A stretch of 64,000 nucleotides of DNA from the NCBI RefSeq assembly GCF_900107835.1, contig NZ_FNRG01000002.1, positions 248,001 to 312,000 on the forward strand. The letters run 5' to 3'. A program made the translations under genes and the position numbers. Source of the stretch: Oribacterium sp. KHPX15 (GTDB taxonomy: Bacteria > Bacillota > Clostridia > Lachnospirales > Lachnospiraceae). Shown one piece after another: positions 44,335 through 53,083 of the stretch (position 1 is the first letter of the stretch; each line of letters starts with the position of its first letter). The notes below the pieces were generated by a model. The model was not told the origin of the DNA. It saw nothing but the letters and a program-made list of their open reading frames with translations, and made no database searches.

Positions 44335-44733
44335 TTATGGCCGGTCTTTCCATGATATCCTAAGCTCAGTCCAATCATTCTCACTCTTCTGAGCATTCAG
44401 CCATGCAAGTCCTTCCATCACTCCGGCTTCATCAAAAGCAAGCTCTTTATATAGCTTTTTATCCTCCGGCGTCTTGTCAAAGGAAAAGGGTTCCGGCCAG
44501 ACCCAGACGCCCAGACGAAGCCTTTCCTTTGTAGGATTCATGATCTTTTCTCCGGTCTTTTTATCCACCGGATAATCCGCTTCCCCTGCTTCGATTTTTT
44601 TCAAAAGTTCAGTATCAGGATCCTTATAAACCACCTTGGACATGCGATAACGCATGCCCTCAGAGGAACCCGTAAAGCTCTCCTTTTTCAAAAAGCCCAG
44701 GTGCATTATATCTGTTTTTTCTATTAAAGCCAT
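44335..44733 (-). CDS. uncharacterised protein between polA and coaE
   Basis: I do not recognise this 132-residue protein. It is soluble, without signal or membrane segment. It opens MALIEKTDIMHLGFLKKESF, has a middle with RLGVWVWPEPFSFDKTPEDK, and closes WTELRISWKDRP. Several Trp and charged residues suggest a small folded domain. It lies 156 bases after polA and 74 bases before coaE, on the same strand, so it is probably in the same operon. Its open frame, codon use like its neighbours and intact length support it as a real gene. Confidence 0.75.
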   Translation of the reverse strand: MALIEKTDIMHLGFLKKESFTGSSEGMRYRMSKVVYKDPDTELLKKIEAGEADYPVDKKTGEKIMNPTKERLRLGVWVWPEPFSFDKTPEDKKLYKELAFDEAGVMEGLAWLNAQKSENDWTELRISWKDRP

Positions 44734-44889
44734 TTTCTTGAAACCGTTTAGTCTTTCTTCTTAATTTCGATAGATCTAAGTTCCGGTGATAGAAACTTAT
44801 TATTCAGCATTTCTCTCACCGGACATTTATAAATGTTATCAGCTCTCAATAAGCTCCCAATATTAGCCGGGCCGGTTTCTCTCACTAAA

Positions 44890-47646
44890 TCAGTGAGCCT
44901 CGTCCCAGTTATATCCTTCGCTTGCATCAGCCACCAGAAGTACTTTAAGTTCTACGGCATTCTGCATCTTTTCAACCAGAAGCTCTTTCACCTTATCCTT
45001 CTCTTCTACAGGCGCTTCTATCAAAAGCTCATCATGAACCTGAACAACGATCCTTGACTTGTAACCGCCTTCGCGAAGTGCTCTGTCAACTTCGTTCATG
45101 GCTTTCTTCATGATATCAGCTGCAGATCCCTGGATAGGGCTGTTCATCGCAACTCTTTCGCTGAAGGATCTTCTCATAAAGTTGGAAGCATTGATATCCG
45201 GAACCGGTCTCCTTCTTCCGAAAACAGTCTTTATATAGCCATGTTTCCGGGCAAATTCAACTTCACCGTCCAGATATTTTTTAACATCCGGATATGTTTC
45301 AAAGTATCTTTCGATATATTCCTTTGCTTCCATCCGGCTGATGGACAGACCTTCACTGAGTCCGAAGGCGGAAATACCGTAAACTATACCGAAGTTTACG
45401 GCCTTGGCATTACGCCTCTGCTGCTCCGTAACTTCCGAAAGCGGTATATGGAATACCTGGGATGCTGTAACCGCATGGATATCCCTGGCATCTTTGTATG
45501 CCTCAATAAGCTTCGGATCTCCCGAAAGTGAAGCCAGTATACGAAGCTCCACCTGGGAATAGTCGGCATCAATGAAAACACATCCCGGCGACGGTACAAA
45601 TACCTTTCTGAACCTTCTTCCAAGCTCTGTTCTGATAGGAATGTTCTGAAGGTTCGGGTTTGTGGAGGAAATACGTCCTGTGGCGGTAACCATCTGGTTA
45701 AACTCTCCATGGATTCTGCCATCCTCACGGATGAATCCCAGGAGGCCCTCCGCATATGTCGAATTCAGCTTACTGAGTGTACGATACTCAAGTATATCTC
45801 TGACTATCGGATTCTCCTCCGCAAGCTTTTCAAGCACATCCGCAGCTGTAGAATATCCTGATTTGGTCTTCTTTCCACCCTTTAGTCCAAGTCTTTCAAA
45901 CAAAATCTCACCAAGCTGTTTCGGCGAGTTGATATTGAATTCTATTCCGGCATCTTCATAAATACTTTTCTGAAGCTTTTCTATACCGGCCTTAAGCTCT
46001 TTTCCATACTCAAGAAGAGCCGCTTTATCGACCAGAATTCCTGCCACCTGCATATTGTAAAGGGTATATACAAGAGGCATCTCAATGTCTCTGAAAAGCT
46101 CCGTCTCCTGAAGCTCTTCAAGCTTATCCATAACCGCCTTAAAAGACCCCTCTGCGACTATGGCAGTATATGCCCCCATGGTTTCCTCAACTGTTCCGGG
46201 AAGATCATGTCCGCCGGATGTGTCCGATTTTGAAGCCGCCTTGAAACGATCCCTGAGTTCCTTTTCCGATGGTAATGTCACCGACATAAAGTCTCTGGCC
46301 AGATCCTCATAGGTATATGTATCCTTCAAAGGATTAATGACATAAGCTCCAAGTGACAGATCGAGAATATTGCTCTCAGACGAGAATTCACAATCATAAA
46401 GCTGAGACTTAAGGTTCATGGTATAGAGATGCATTCCCTCTTTAAGAGACAGCTCCTTAAGCTCCTTTTTCCAGTCAAAGCCATGGAATCTGAAGTATCT
46501 GCCGCCCTCAAGCGCAAAAAAGAGTTCTGTGGCATCTGATGTTTCCTGAACTGAAGCTTCAGCATCCGGCTCTTCATCAAATACCATTTCCATCTGTCCT
46601 GAAGCACTTTCCAGAACCGATGGTTTATGAACTATACAGAATCCTGCAGCCCCCTGACTTGCAGCATCCTTAAAGGCAATCTTCGCCATAAAAGGATCAT
46701 CCACTGACTTTATCTCTGAAAGATCAAAATCCTGATGCTGTTCAATGTTAAGAGAGGTTACATCAAAACGTTTAATAAGAGATTTAAGCTCGAGTCTTTT
46801 TATCATTTCAAAAGACTCTTCGTTAAACATATTCTCCACCTTCGCGTCATCATATTCAAAATCTATGGGCGAATCAATGTTGATGGTGGCGAGAGTTTTG
46901 GAGAGCTTTGCATTATCCCACTCATCGATAAGCATTTGGGCAGCCTTTGGCTTACGGGGCACCTTGAATTCAGGATCACCGGAAACGGCCGCTTCATGAG
47001 CAGTTTCGATGTCATGATACTTTTGAATGATCCACTCTGCAGACTTTGGGCCGAGGCCTGCCACTCCGGGAATATTATCCGAGGTGTCGCCCATAAGAGC
47101 CTTTAAATCGATAAATTCCGACGGGGTTACTCCCCAGGTTTTCTTCACATCATCAGGATAATAGATTTCCGCAGTAGTCACGCCCTTGGAAGTTTTAGGC
47201 AGATAGATTTTGATATGCTCATCACTTAACTGAAGAAGATCTCTGTCTCCGGAAACTATGGTTACATCCACTCCCTTTGCCTGAGCTCTTTTTGCAACGG
47301 TTCCCAAAAGATCATCCGCCTCAAATCCGCCTTTTTTCAGAAGCGGAATATGCATAGCCGTGAGAACCTCCTGAATAACGGGTATCTGCTCGTGAAGTTC
47401 CTGAGGCATAGGCTTACGGGTTCCCTTATAGCCTTCAAACATCTTATGTCTGAAGGTAGGCTCATGAACATCAAATGCTACCGCAAGATGGTCTGCCTGT
47501 TCCTCATCCAGAACCTTCAGAAGAATGTTTAAAAATCCATATACCGCATTTGTATGCAGGCCCTGAGAATTGGTAAGCTCCGGAATCCCGTAGAAGGCAC
47601 GGGACATGATACTGTGTCCGTCTATAAGTAAAAGTTTATCTGACAA
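44890..47646 (-). CDS. polA: DNA polymerase I
   Basis: PolA fills gaps and removes RNA primers. The 918-residue protein has an N-terminal 5' nuclease (DGHSIMSRAFYGIPELTNS, GGFEADDLLGTVAKRA, GDTSDNIPGVAGLGPKSA) to ~residue 290 and the polymerase domain at the C-terminus. Polymerase motif A is DADYSQVELRILASLSGD, motif B RRNAKAVNFGIVYGISAFG, and motif C VQVHDELLIEAP. The middle 3'-5' exonuclease-like domain (~370-560) lacks the DxE and other acidic metal ligands, so proofreading is probably absent, as in several Firmicutes. It starts 13 bases after the zinc-finger membrane protein gene. Confidence 0.97.
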   Translation of the reverse strand: MSDKLLLIDGHSIMSRAFYGIPELTNSQGLHTNAVYGFLNILLKVLDEEQADHLAVAFDVHEPTFRHKMFEGYKGTRKPMPQELHEQIPVIQEVLTAMHIPLLKKGGFEADDLLGTVAKRAQAKGVDVTIVSGDRDLLQLSDEHIKIYLPKTSKGVTTAEIYYPDDVKKTWGVTPSEFIDLKALMGDTSDNIPGVAGLGPKSAEWIIQKYHDIETAHEAAVSGDPEFKVPRKPKAAQMLIDEWDNAKLSKTLATINIDSPIDFEYDDAKVENMFNEESFEMIKRLELKSLIKRFDVTSLNIEQHQDFDLSEIKSVDDPFMAKIAFKDAASQGAAGFCIVHKPSVLESASGQMEMVFDEEPDAEASVQETSDATELFFALEGGRYFRFHGFDWKKELKELSLKEGMHLYTMNLKSQLYDCEFSSESNILDLSLGAYVINPLKDTYTYEDLARDFMSVTLPSEKELRDRFKAASKSDTSGGHDLPGTVEETMGAYTAIVAEGSFKAVMDKLEELQETELFRDIEMPLVYTLYNMQVAGILVDKAALLEYGKELKAGIEKLQKSIYEDAGIEFNINSPKQLGEILFERLGLKGGKKTKSGYSTAADVLEKLAEENPIVRDILEYRTLSKLNSTYAEGLLGFIREDGRIHGEFNQMVTATGRISSTNPNLQNIPIRTELGRRFRKVFVPSPGCVFIDADYSQVELRILASLSGDPKLIEAYKDARDIHAVTASQVFHIPLSEVTEQQRRNAKAVNFGIVYGISAFGLSEGLSISRMEAKEYIERYFETYPDVKKYLDGEVEFARKHGYIKTVFGRRRPVPDINASNFMRRSFSERVAMNSPIQGSAADIMKKAMNEVDRALREGGYKSRIVVQVHDELLIEAPVEEKDKVKELLVEKMQNAVELKVLLVADASEGYNWDEAH

Positions 47647-47659
47647 AATTATCTCCTCT

Positions 47660-47998
47660 TCACATGATCCACATCCTGATCTGCATTATAAAAATGATCA
47701 GCACTGCCCAAAAAGCTATGGTATCCACAACCATAGCAGCTATCCTTCTGGTAAACAAACGGAACAGGTAGAATCTGGAATCACTTATGGTCTTTTTAAG
47801 CGCCTCATCAATGTTCAGGTTGGTGTCCACATCGGAATCCAACTCCGCCGCACCTCTGTAAACCATATGGGTGATCCTGAGCTCATCCATACATTCATCA
47901 CATCCGTTCACATGATCGATGAAATCCTTAAGCTCCGCATCTGTCAGCTTGTTATTCAGATAATCATATATTTTTTTTCGGGCATCCAGGCATGTCAT
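47660..47998 (-). CDS. orphan zinc-finger (zf-HC2, anti-sigma-like) membrane protein
   Basis: The 112-residue product starts MTCLDARKKIYDYLNNKLTD and has the HC2 pattern C3, H29, C33 and C36, which binds zinc in ZAS-type anti-sigma factors. A linker leads to one membrane segment at ~86-107, and almost nothing lies outside. No sigma factor gene is adjacent. The stop is 13 bases before polA, so the two are probably co-transcribed. I see no clear Shine-Dalgarno before the ATG. It could be a regulator of another locus or a membrane tether. Confidence 0.75.
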   Translation of the reverse strand: MTCLDARKKIYDYLNNKLTDAELKDFIDHVNGCDECMDELRITHMVYRGAAELDSDVDTNLNIDEALKKTISDSRFYLFRLFTRRIAAMVVDTIAFWAVLIIFIMQIRMWIM

Positions 47999-48035
47999 AA
48001 TGTTATTTATGGGTCAAAATCGGCATCGATTCGAC

Positions 48036-48064
48036 TTGAAAACCTTTCGATAATGTGCTAATTT
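48036..48064 (+). promoter_or_regulatory. possible promoter for tRNA-Leu
   Basis: TTGAAA (48036-48041) and TAATTT (48059-48064) are 17 bases apart. The spacer includes CTTTCGATA, the same nonamer found in the livJ promoter spacer. The -10 box is poor. Confidence 0.5.
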
Positions 48065-48077
48065 ATATAGGTCTTAA

Positions 48078-48158
48078 GCCGCCATGGCGGAATTGGCAGA
48101 CGCACGCGACTCAAAATCGCGCGGTTTATCCATGCCGGTTCAAGTCCGGCTGGCGGCA
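48078..48158 (+). tRNA. tRNA-Leu (anticodon CAA)
   Basis: The 81-base sequence folds with a 7-bp acceptor stem (GCCGCCA with TGGCGGC), a D-arm, an anticodon stem CGCGA/TCGCG around loop CTCAAAA (anticodon CAA), a long variable arm and a T-arm GCCGG-TTCAAGT-CCGGC. The long variable arm and anticodon identify it as Leu, reading UUG. CCA is not encoded. It is the only tRNA I see and is on the plus strand among minus-strand genes. Confidence 0.95.
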
Positions 48159-48165
48159 GACAGAA

Positions 48166-48201
48166 AGTGGATTGGTTTTAAACCGATCCGCTTCTTTTTT
48201 T
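48166..48201 (+). terminator. terminator of tRNA-Leu
   Basis: GTGGATTGGTTT pairs with AAACCGATCCGC (wobbles allowed) and is followed by TTC and seven T. Confidence 0.85.
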
Positions 48202-48260
48202 ATCATAAATCCGGCAGTCGGAACGAAGCAATACAGGGTTTATACTCACTATTATGCTAC

Positions 48261-48290
48261 AAAAGTAGGGAGCATGCTCCCTACTTTTTT
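48261..48290 (-). terminator. terminator of upp
   Basis: AAAAGTAGGGAGC and GCTCCCTACTTTT form a near-perfect palindrome flanked by A and T runs. It lies eight bases after the upp stop and may act in both directions. Confidence 0.9.
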
Positions 48291-48297
48291 CATTTCA

Positions 48298-48942
48298 TTA
48301 CTTGGTTCCGAAAATACGGTCTCCGGCATCACCAAGTCCCGGACAGATATAAGCATTTTCATTAAGGCAGCGATCTACGTTTCCAACATAAACCTGAACA
48401 TCAGGATGTGCCTCAACAAGTTTCTTAATACCCTCAGGAGCAGCAATAATGCAGATAAACTTGATCTTCTTTCCGCCGTGTCTCTTGATCTGAGTGATAG
48501 CATCAACAGCAGATCCGCCCGTTGCAAGCATAGGATCGCATACAACTATCTGTCTCTCCTCGATAGGATGAGGGAGCTTGCAGAAATACTCAACCGGCTG
48601 ATGTGTAGACTCATCTCTGTACAAACCGATATGACCGATCTTTGCGCTTGGCACAAGAGCTGTGAGTCCGGAAACCATGCCGAGTCCTGCTCTTAAGATC
48701 GGAACGATGGCAAGCTTTCTTCCGGCAAGCATAGGAACACTCGCTGTCTCGATAGGTGTATCGATCTCTACAAGCTTTGTGGGAAGATCATGAAGAGCCT
48801 CAAACCCCATAAGCATGGCGATCTCTTCCACAAGCTGTCTGAACTCATTTGTTCCCGTTGCCTTATCACGAAGAAGTGAAATCTTGTGAGTAAGCAGAGG
48901 GTGATTGAGAACTGTTACATTTGATCCATAATTGTTATCCAT
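48298..48942 (-). CDS. upp: uracil phosphoribosyltransferase
   Basis: Upp salvages uracil to UMP using PRPP. The 214-residue type I enzyme contains [20 protein letters not shown], the substrate loop [14 protein letters not shown], the PRPP-binding loop [17 protein letters not shown], and the uracil-site motif [17 protein letters not shown] at the C-terminus. AAAGGAG precedes the ATG by about six bases. It lies downstream of the beta-helix gene and ends at a strong terminator. Confidence 0.97.
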   Translation of the reverse strand: MDNNYGSNVTVLNHPLLTHKISLLRDKATGTNEFRQLVEEIAMLMGFEALHDLPTKLVEIDTPIETASVPMLAGRKLAIVPILRAGLGMVSGLTALVPSAKIGHIGLYRDESTHQPVEYFCKLPHPIEERQIVVCDPMLATGGSAVDAITQIKRHGGKKIKFICIIAAPEGIKKLVEAHPDVQVYVGNVDRCLNENAYICPGLGDAGDRIFGTK

Positions 48943-48966
48943 TTAAAATCTCCTTTATAAAAAAGT

Positions 48967-49644
48967 TTAATCTTCTGTTTTTCTGATGATCTCATCCTTT
49001 GACTTGTAGATGGAATCGGAATCCACACAACCCCTCACAGAACTAAGGGGGTAAATGTTGGTATTCCTTCCGATAACCGTGCCGGGATTAAGTACTGAGC
49101 CGCAGCCCACCTCAACATGATCGCTGAGCATAGCACCGAACTTCTTAAGTCCGGTTTCAATGTCTCCGTCCTCAGCATGCACTTTAACGAGCTTCTTGTC
49201 AGACTTTACATTTGATGTAAGTGACGCAGCCCCCATGTGTGATTTATATCCAAGAATGGAATCTCCCACATAATTATAGTGTGGTGTCTGCACGCCGTCA
49301 AAGATAATAACATTTTTAAGCTCACAGGAATTACCTATGACGCAACCCTTACCGGCAATGATATTGCCCCGGAGAAAAGCACACTGTCTGACCTCTGTCT
49401 CAGGTCCGATAATGATATACTCCGCAAAATAAGCAGAATCAAAGACTTTGGCAGTCTTGTGGATCCAGACATTGGGCTTTACTTCATCATACTCCTCCTT
49501 TGAAAGAGTCGGTCCGTAGGCCGCGATAAAATCATGGATTTTAGGAAGTACCTCCCAAGGGTAAGTGCATCCTGAAAATGCCTCCCCCGCCTCTGTGTAA
49601 CTGAGGTCATACATGGCCTCTATTGTCATATCGCTCTTTTTCAC
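48967..49644 (-). CDS. left-handed beta-helix (hexapeptide-repeat) protein, GlmU C-terminal-like
   Basis: The 225-residue product has an N-terminal ~60-residue helical part and then imperfect hexapeptide repeats ([LIV]-G-x-x-x-x type) from ~60 to ~215. The stretch VQTPHYNYVGDSILGYKSHM resembles the acetyl-CoA/substrate site of the GlmU acetyltransferase domain. There is no uridylyltransferase domain, so it is a stand-alone acyl- or nucleotidyl-sugar-related protein of unknown substrate. The start is a GTG with CAGGAG six bases before it. It is read between topB and upp. Confidence 0.83.
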   Translation of the reverse strand: MKKSDMTIEAMYDLSYTEAGEAFSGCTYPWEVLPKIHDFIAAYGPTLSKEEYDEVKPNVWIHKTAKVFDSAYFAEYIIIGPETEVRQCAFLRGNIIAGKGCVIGNSCELKNVIIFDGVQTPHYNYVGDSILGYKSHMGAASLTSNVKSDKKLVKVHAEDGDIETGLKKFGAMLSDHVEVGCGSVLNPGTVIGRNTNIYPLSSVRGCVDSDSIYKSKDEIIRKTED

Positions 49645-49736
49645 TTTGTTCTCCTGTTTTCATCTCAAATGAGACAGTTGTTTGATGTTTCTCTGTGTTT
49701 TTTGATCCGGTAATCAGCCGAAACTGCCGCATAGCT

Positions 49737-51746
49737 TTACATTGATCTGATCTTCTCAGTCTTTTCTCTCACAAACTGCTCCAGCTTATCCATGTATTCC
49801 CGCTCGGTTATCTTTCCTTCCGCCACCGAACTAAGGCCCATTTCCCATGAGGCCGTAAGCTTCGGATTGAGAAGATGTGGTATGGATATCTTAACATAAT
49901 AGGCTATATGTTCGCCAAGCTTTGTAGGTGTCAGAATCTGTGTCTTTTTCTGAAGTGACACATACTTATCATCCACAAGCTTTGTGAGTATTCCTGCCCT
50001 GGTCGCACTTGTGCCGATTCCGGCGCCCTTGATCTGAGCTCTCAGATCCTCATCTTCTATGAGATTTCCCGCATTTTCCATGGCAAGGATCATTGAACCG
50101 GAAGTATATCTCTTAGGCGGTGAGGTCTCGCCTTCTTTAACCTGCAGTGTACGAAGACTTATCTTCTGACCCTTTTTAAGCTTCAAAAGCGCTTCACTCA
50201 GGCGTCCGTCCTTGTCTCCGGTTTCTTCAGAATCCTGTCCGCCCTCCGGCTGTCCGTCACCGGCAGCACTTCCGGCGTCACCGGCTCCCTCCATGGCCTT
50301 CGCAGCATCTTTCTTTACATTGGCAACCTTCAGATACCCCTCCTCTTTCAGGGCTCTGGTTCCGGCTGTAAACATTTCATCATTACAGATTATAGATAAT
50401 GAAATCTTCTGATATACTGCCGGCGGATAAAAGATAGCAAGAAACCTGCGGCAAATCAACTCATATACTTTCTTAGCCAGAGGTTTTAAGGACTGATACT
50501 CCCTCTGTCCCTGACCGGTAGGAATGATCGCATAGTGATCGGCGATCTTCTTGTCATCCACATATCTGGTTTTTCCGATGTTTTTACAGGACCCGTTCTC
50601 AAGTATTTCCTGTGCCGCTGCAGCCACCGGTTCATAGGTGGAAAGTCCCTTTATGTTTTTTGCTATCTCCTTTGATACGGCAGTTGATAAAACTCGCGCA
50701 TCCGTACGGGGGTAGGTAGTCAGTTTCTTTTCGTAAAGCTCCTGGGCTATGGCCAGAGTCTCATCGGGACTTATCTTAAACATCTTTGAGCAGTCATTCT
50801 GAAGCTCTGCAAGATTATATAAAAGCGGAGGATTCTTTGTCTCCTTCTTTTTTTCGAGTCCCGTAACCTCCGCATCTCTTGGGAAGGGCATAAAGCTCTT
50901 CATAAACTCCACGGCACGACCCTGCTTGAGGAAGCCCTTTCCGTCATATATCTCTGTTGGTGCGTACTTCTTTGAACCTTCAGTTTCCTTCCAGTCCGCA
51001 GTGATCACAGCACCGTTTCCGATGTCAAAATCCCCCAGGATACGGTAGAAAACCGTCTTTTGAAATGCTCTTATCTCCTGCTCACGCTTTACTATCATTC
51101 CCAGGACACAGGTCATGACACGTCCCACTGCCACCACCATCTTGTCATTACGATCCATGTTGAGCTCCCGTCTTATGCGGTTACTGTATTTAAGTGACAG
51201 AGCTCTGCTGAAGTTTATGCCCATGAGATAATCTTCTTTGGCACGTGAAAAGGCGGCGGCCGAAAGATTGTCATAAGCACTCTCGGGCTTTGCTTCACGG
51301 ATGCCGCGAAGGATTTCTTCATTGGTCTGAGAGTCTATCCAGACTCTCCTTTTCTCCTTGGATTCCGGCACCTTCGCCATCATCTCCACAAGGCGGTAAA
51401 TGTATTCTCCCTCCCGGGCACTATCGGTGCAGACATATATGGTGTCCACATCCTCACGATTAAGCTGTTTGGAAACTACCTGAAACTGCTTTTTCGTACT
51501 CTTTCCGACTTCGTATCTCCACTCGGAATCCCCGGGAATAAAGGGCAGCGTGTCAAAACTCCACTTTTTCAAAGACTCATCGTAAGCCTCAGGATAAGAC
51601 AACTGCACCAGATGTCCCACACACCAGGTAATGACATAGTTTTCATCCTCCAGAAATCCGTCGCCTCTCCTGACATTATTCATACCGAGAGCCTGAGAGA
51701 ACTGCTGCGCAACGGAGGGCTTCTCCGCTATAAATAACTTTTTCAA
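49737..51746 (-). CDS. topB: DNA topoisomerase III
   Basis: TopB is a type IA topoisomerase that decatenates DNA. The 669-residue protein has the Toprim start MKKLFIAEKPSVAQQFSQAL, the DSAREGEYIYRLVEMMAKV acidic motif, and the active-site Tyr in KKLTTYPRTDARVLS. It ends without the zinc ribbons found in some type IA enzymes. A Gly/Glu/Asp-rich low-complexity stretch of ~35 residues (GAGDAGSAAGDGQPEGGQDS and on) sits before the SLRTLQVKEGETSPPKRYTS motif. The start is TTG with GAGG about six bases upstream. Confidence 0.94.
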   Translation of the reverse strand: MKKLFIAEKPSVAQQFSQALGMNNVRRGDGFLEDENYVITWCVGHLVQLSYPEAYDESLKKWSFDTLPFIPGDSEWRYEVGKSTKKQFQVVSKQLNREDVDTIYVCTDSAREGEYIYRLVEMMAKVPESKEKRRVWIDSQTNEEILRGIREAKPESAYDNLSAAAFSRAKEDYLMGINFSRALSLKYSNRIRRELNMDRNDKMVVAVGRVMTCVLGMIVKREQEIRAFQKTVFYRILGDFDIGNGAVITADWKETEGSKKYAPTEIYDGKGFLKQGRAVEFMKSFMPFPRDAEVTGLEKKKETKNPPLLYNLAELQNDCSKMFKISPDETLAIAQELYEKKLTTYPRTDARVLSTAVSKEIAKNIKGLSTYEPVAAAAQEILENGSCKNIGKTRYVDDKKIADHYAIIPTGQGQREYQSLKPLAKKVYELICRRFLAIFYPPAVYQKISLSIICNDEMFTAGTRALKEEGYLKVANVKKDAAKAMEGAGDAGSAAGDGQPEGGQDSEETGDKDGRLSEALLKLKKGQKISLRTLQVKEGETSPPKRYTSGSMILAMENAGNLIEDEDLRAQIKGAGIGTSATRAGILTKLVDDKYVSLQKKTQILTPTKLGEHIAYYVKISIPHLLNPKLTASWEMGLSSVAEGKITEREYMDKLEQFVREKTEKIRSM

Positions 51747-51819
51747 TAAAACCTCTCTAAAAATAAGTATCTATCCGGCACAGGTTCCGTTCCGGAAAAG
51801 CACCGGATAAAAAACTTTA

Positions 51820-52881
51820 TTACTTCACTTCCCACTTGTAGATCGTAGTGGTGTCATACTCTTCACCGACTCTGACAATGGATGTCGGCCAGTCTGCCTT
51901 ATGCAGGCAGTCAGGATAATGCTGTGTTTCGAAACAGTATCCGTGGTGCGGTCCGAAATGAACTCCACCCTTTCCTTCAAAGTCAGTAGCCATGGAATTG
52001 GTTGTATAGAACTGCATTCCCTCAAGATCTGTGTATACTGACATTTTGATGCCTGACTTTTCGGAGAAAGCTGTGGCCGCAAGCCTTACATTTCCGTCGA
52101 AATCATTAAGCACCCAGTTATGATCGAAACCGCCGGCAAAATTAAGCTGGTCAAAATCTGTTTTGAGATCTCTCTTTATAGGCTTCGGTGTGGTGAAATC
52201 CATAGGTGTACCCTGAACAGATGCTATATCACCGTAAGGAATAGAATTCTTGTCGGCAGGTGTAAAGCGGTCAGCATTGATCCAGACTATCTGGTCCATG
52301 GCATCTCCGCTGTCGTATCCGTCGAGATTAAAGTAAGCATGATTTGTCATGTTAAAAACCGTATCCTGATCGGCTGTTCCTGTATAGTGGATGCTGAGAC
52401 TGTCGTCTTCTGCCAATGTATATGTCACAGAAACCCTTGCTTCTCCGGGGAATCCCTGGTCACCGTCCGGTGAAATAAGTGAGAACATTACATAGCTGCC
52501 GAGTCCTGCATTATCATACTCTGCATCCCATACTCTGTTTCTCCAGTAATCAAGTCCTGAGTGAAGATTGTTAACACCCTTGTCATTCTTCGTAAGCTCA
52601 TAGGTCTTTCCGTTGATCTCAAAGGATCCGCCGCCGATACGGTTTGCGTTACGGCCCAGAGGCTCTCCCATGTGACCTGGGTTCCTGAGCAGCATCTCAA
52701 CATTATCAACACCGAGAACCACATCTCTCTTGTTTCCCTCTTTGTCCTTCACCAGCATAGTAAGCCAGATTGCGCCTAAATCTGTGAAACTGGCCTCTGT
52801 ACCATTACCGTTTGTCAAAGTATATCTCTTAACCTCAGTTCCGTCCTGAAGCTTTCCTAAAACCGATTCTTTTACTGCCAT
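51820..52881 (-). CDS. galM: aldose 1-epimerase (galactose mutarotase)
   Basis: GalM equilibrates alpha and beta anomers of galactose and glucose. The 353-residue product contains GRNANRIGGGSFEINGKTY, the catalytic His region NMTNHAYFNLDGY, GGFDHNWVL, and the catalytic Glu in YCFETQHYPDCLH. The frame reaches 52896 but the ATG at 52881 is preceded by GGAGG with eight bases of spacing. galT in the same window acts next in the Leloir pathway, although the genes are 10 kb apart. Confidence 0.95.
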   Translation of the reverse strand: MAVKESVLGKLQDGTEVKRYTLTNGNGTEASFTDLGAIWLTMLVKDKEGNKRDVVLGVDNVEMLLRNPGHMGEPLGRNANRIGGGSFEINGKTYELTKNDKGVNNLHSGLDYWRNRVWDAEYDNAGLGSYVMFSLISPDGDQGFPGEARVSVTYTLAEDDSLSIHYTGTADQDTVFNMTNHAYFNLDGYDSGDAMDQIVWINADRFTPADKNSIPYGDIASVQGTPMDFTTPKPIKRDLKTDFDQLNFAGGFDHNWVLNDFDGNVRLAATAFSEKSGIKMSVYTDLEGMQFYTTNSMATDFEGKGGVHFGPHHGYCFETQHYPDCLHKADWPTSIVRVGEEYDTTTIYKWEVK

Positions 52882-52996
52882 TTCAGATTCCTCCATTTCT
52901 CACGGGAGAACTCTCCTTCAATGAAGAAGCCTGTCCTTATAGGTTCGGTCTCTAAAACCTGTCCTACCCCGAATTTGCTCCGACCATTATACACCA

Positions 52997-53023
52997 AAAT
53001 CCCCCCTTGGAGTAGGGGGGATT
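52997..53023 (-). terminator. terminator of cls
   Basis: AATCCCCCC and GGGGGGATT form an 8-9 bp stem followed by TTTT on the minus strand. A second hairpin (GGTTCT...AGAACC, near 53042-53062) with TTTTTT after it precedes this one. Confidence 0.65.
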
Positions 53024-53083
53024 AAGGGAAAAAACCGGAGACGGTTCTTCTTTACGAGAACCATCCCATTGGTTTTACAGCAT

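Noticed and set aside
51770-51810. Terminator after galM
   Set aside because: A TATCCGG/CCGGATA hairpin is present but its T-run is on the wrong side; I could not support it as a terminator.
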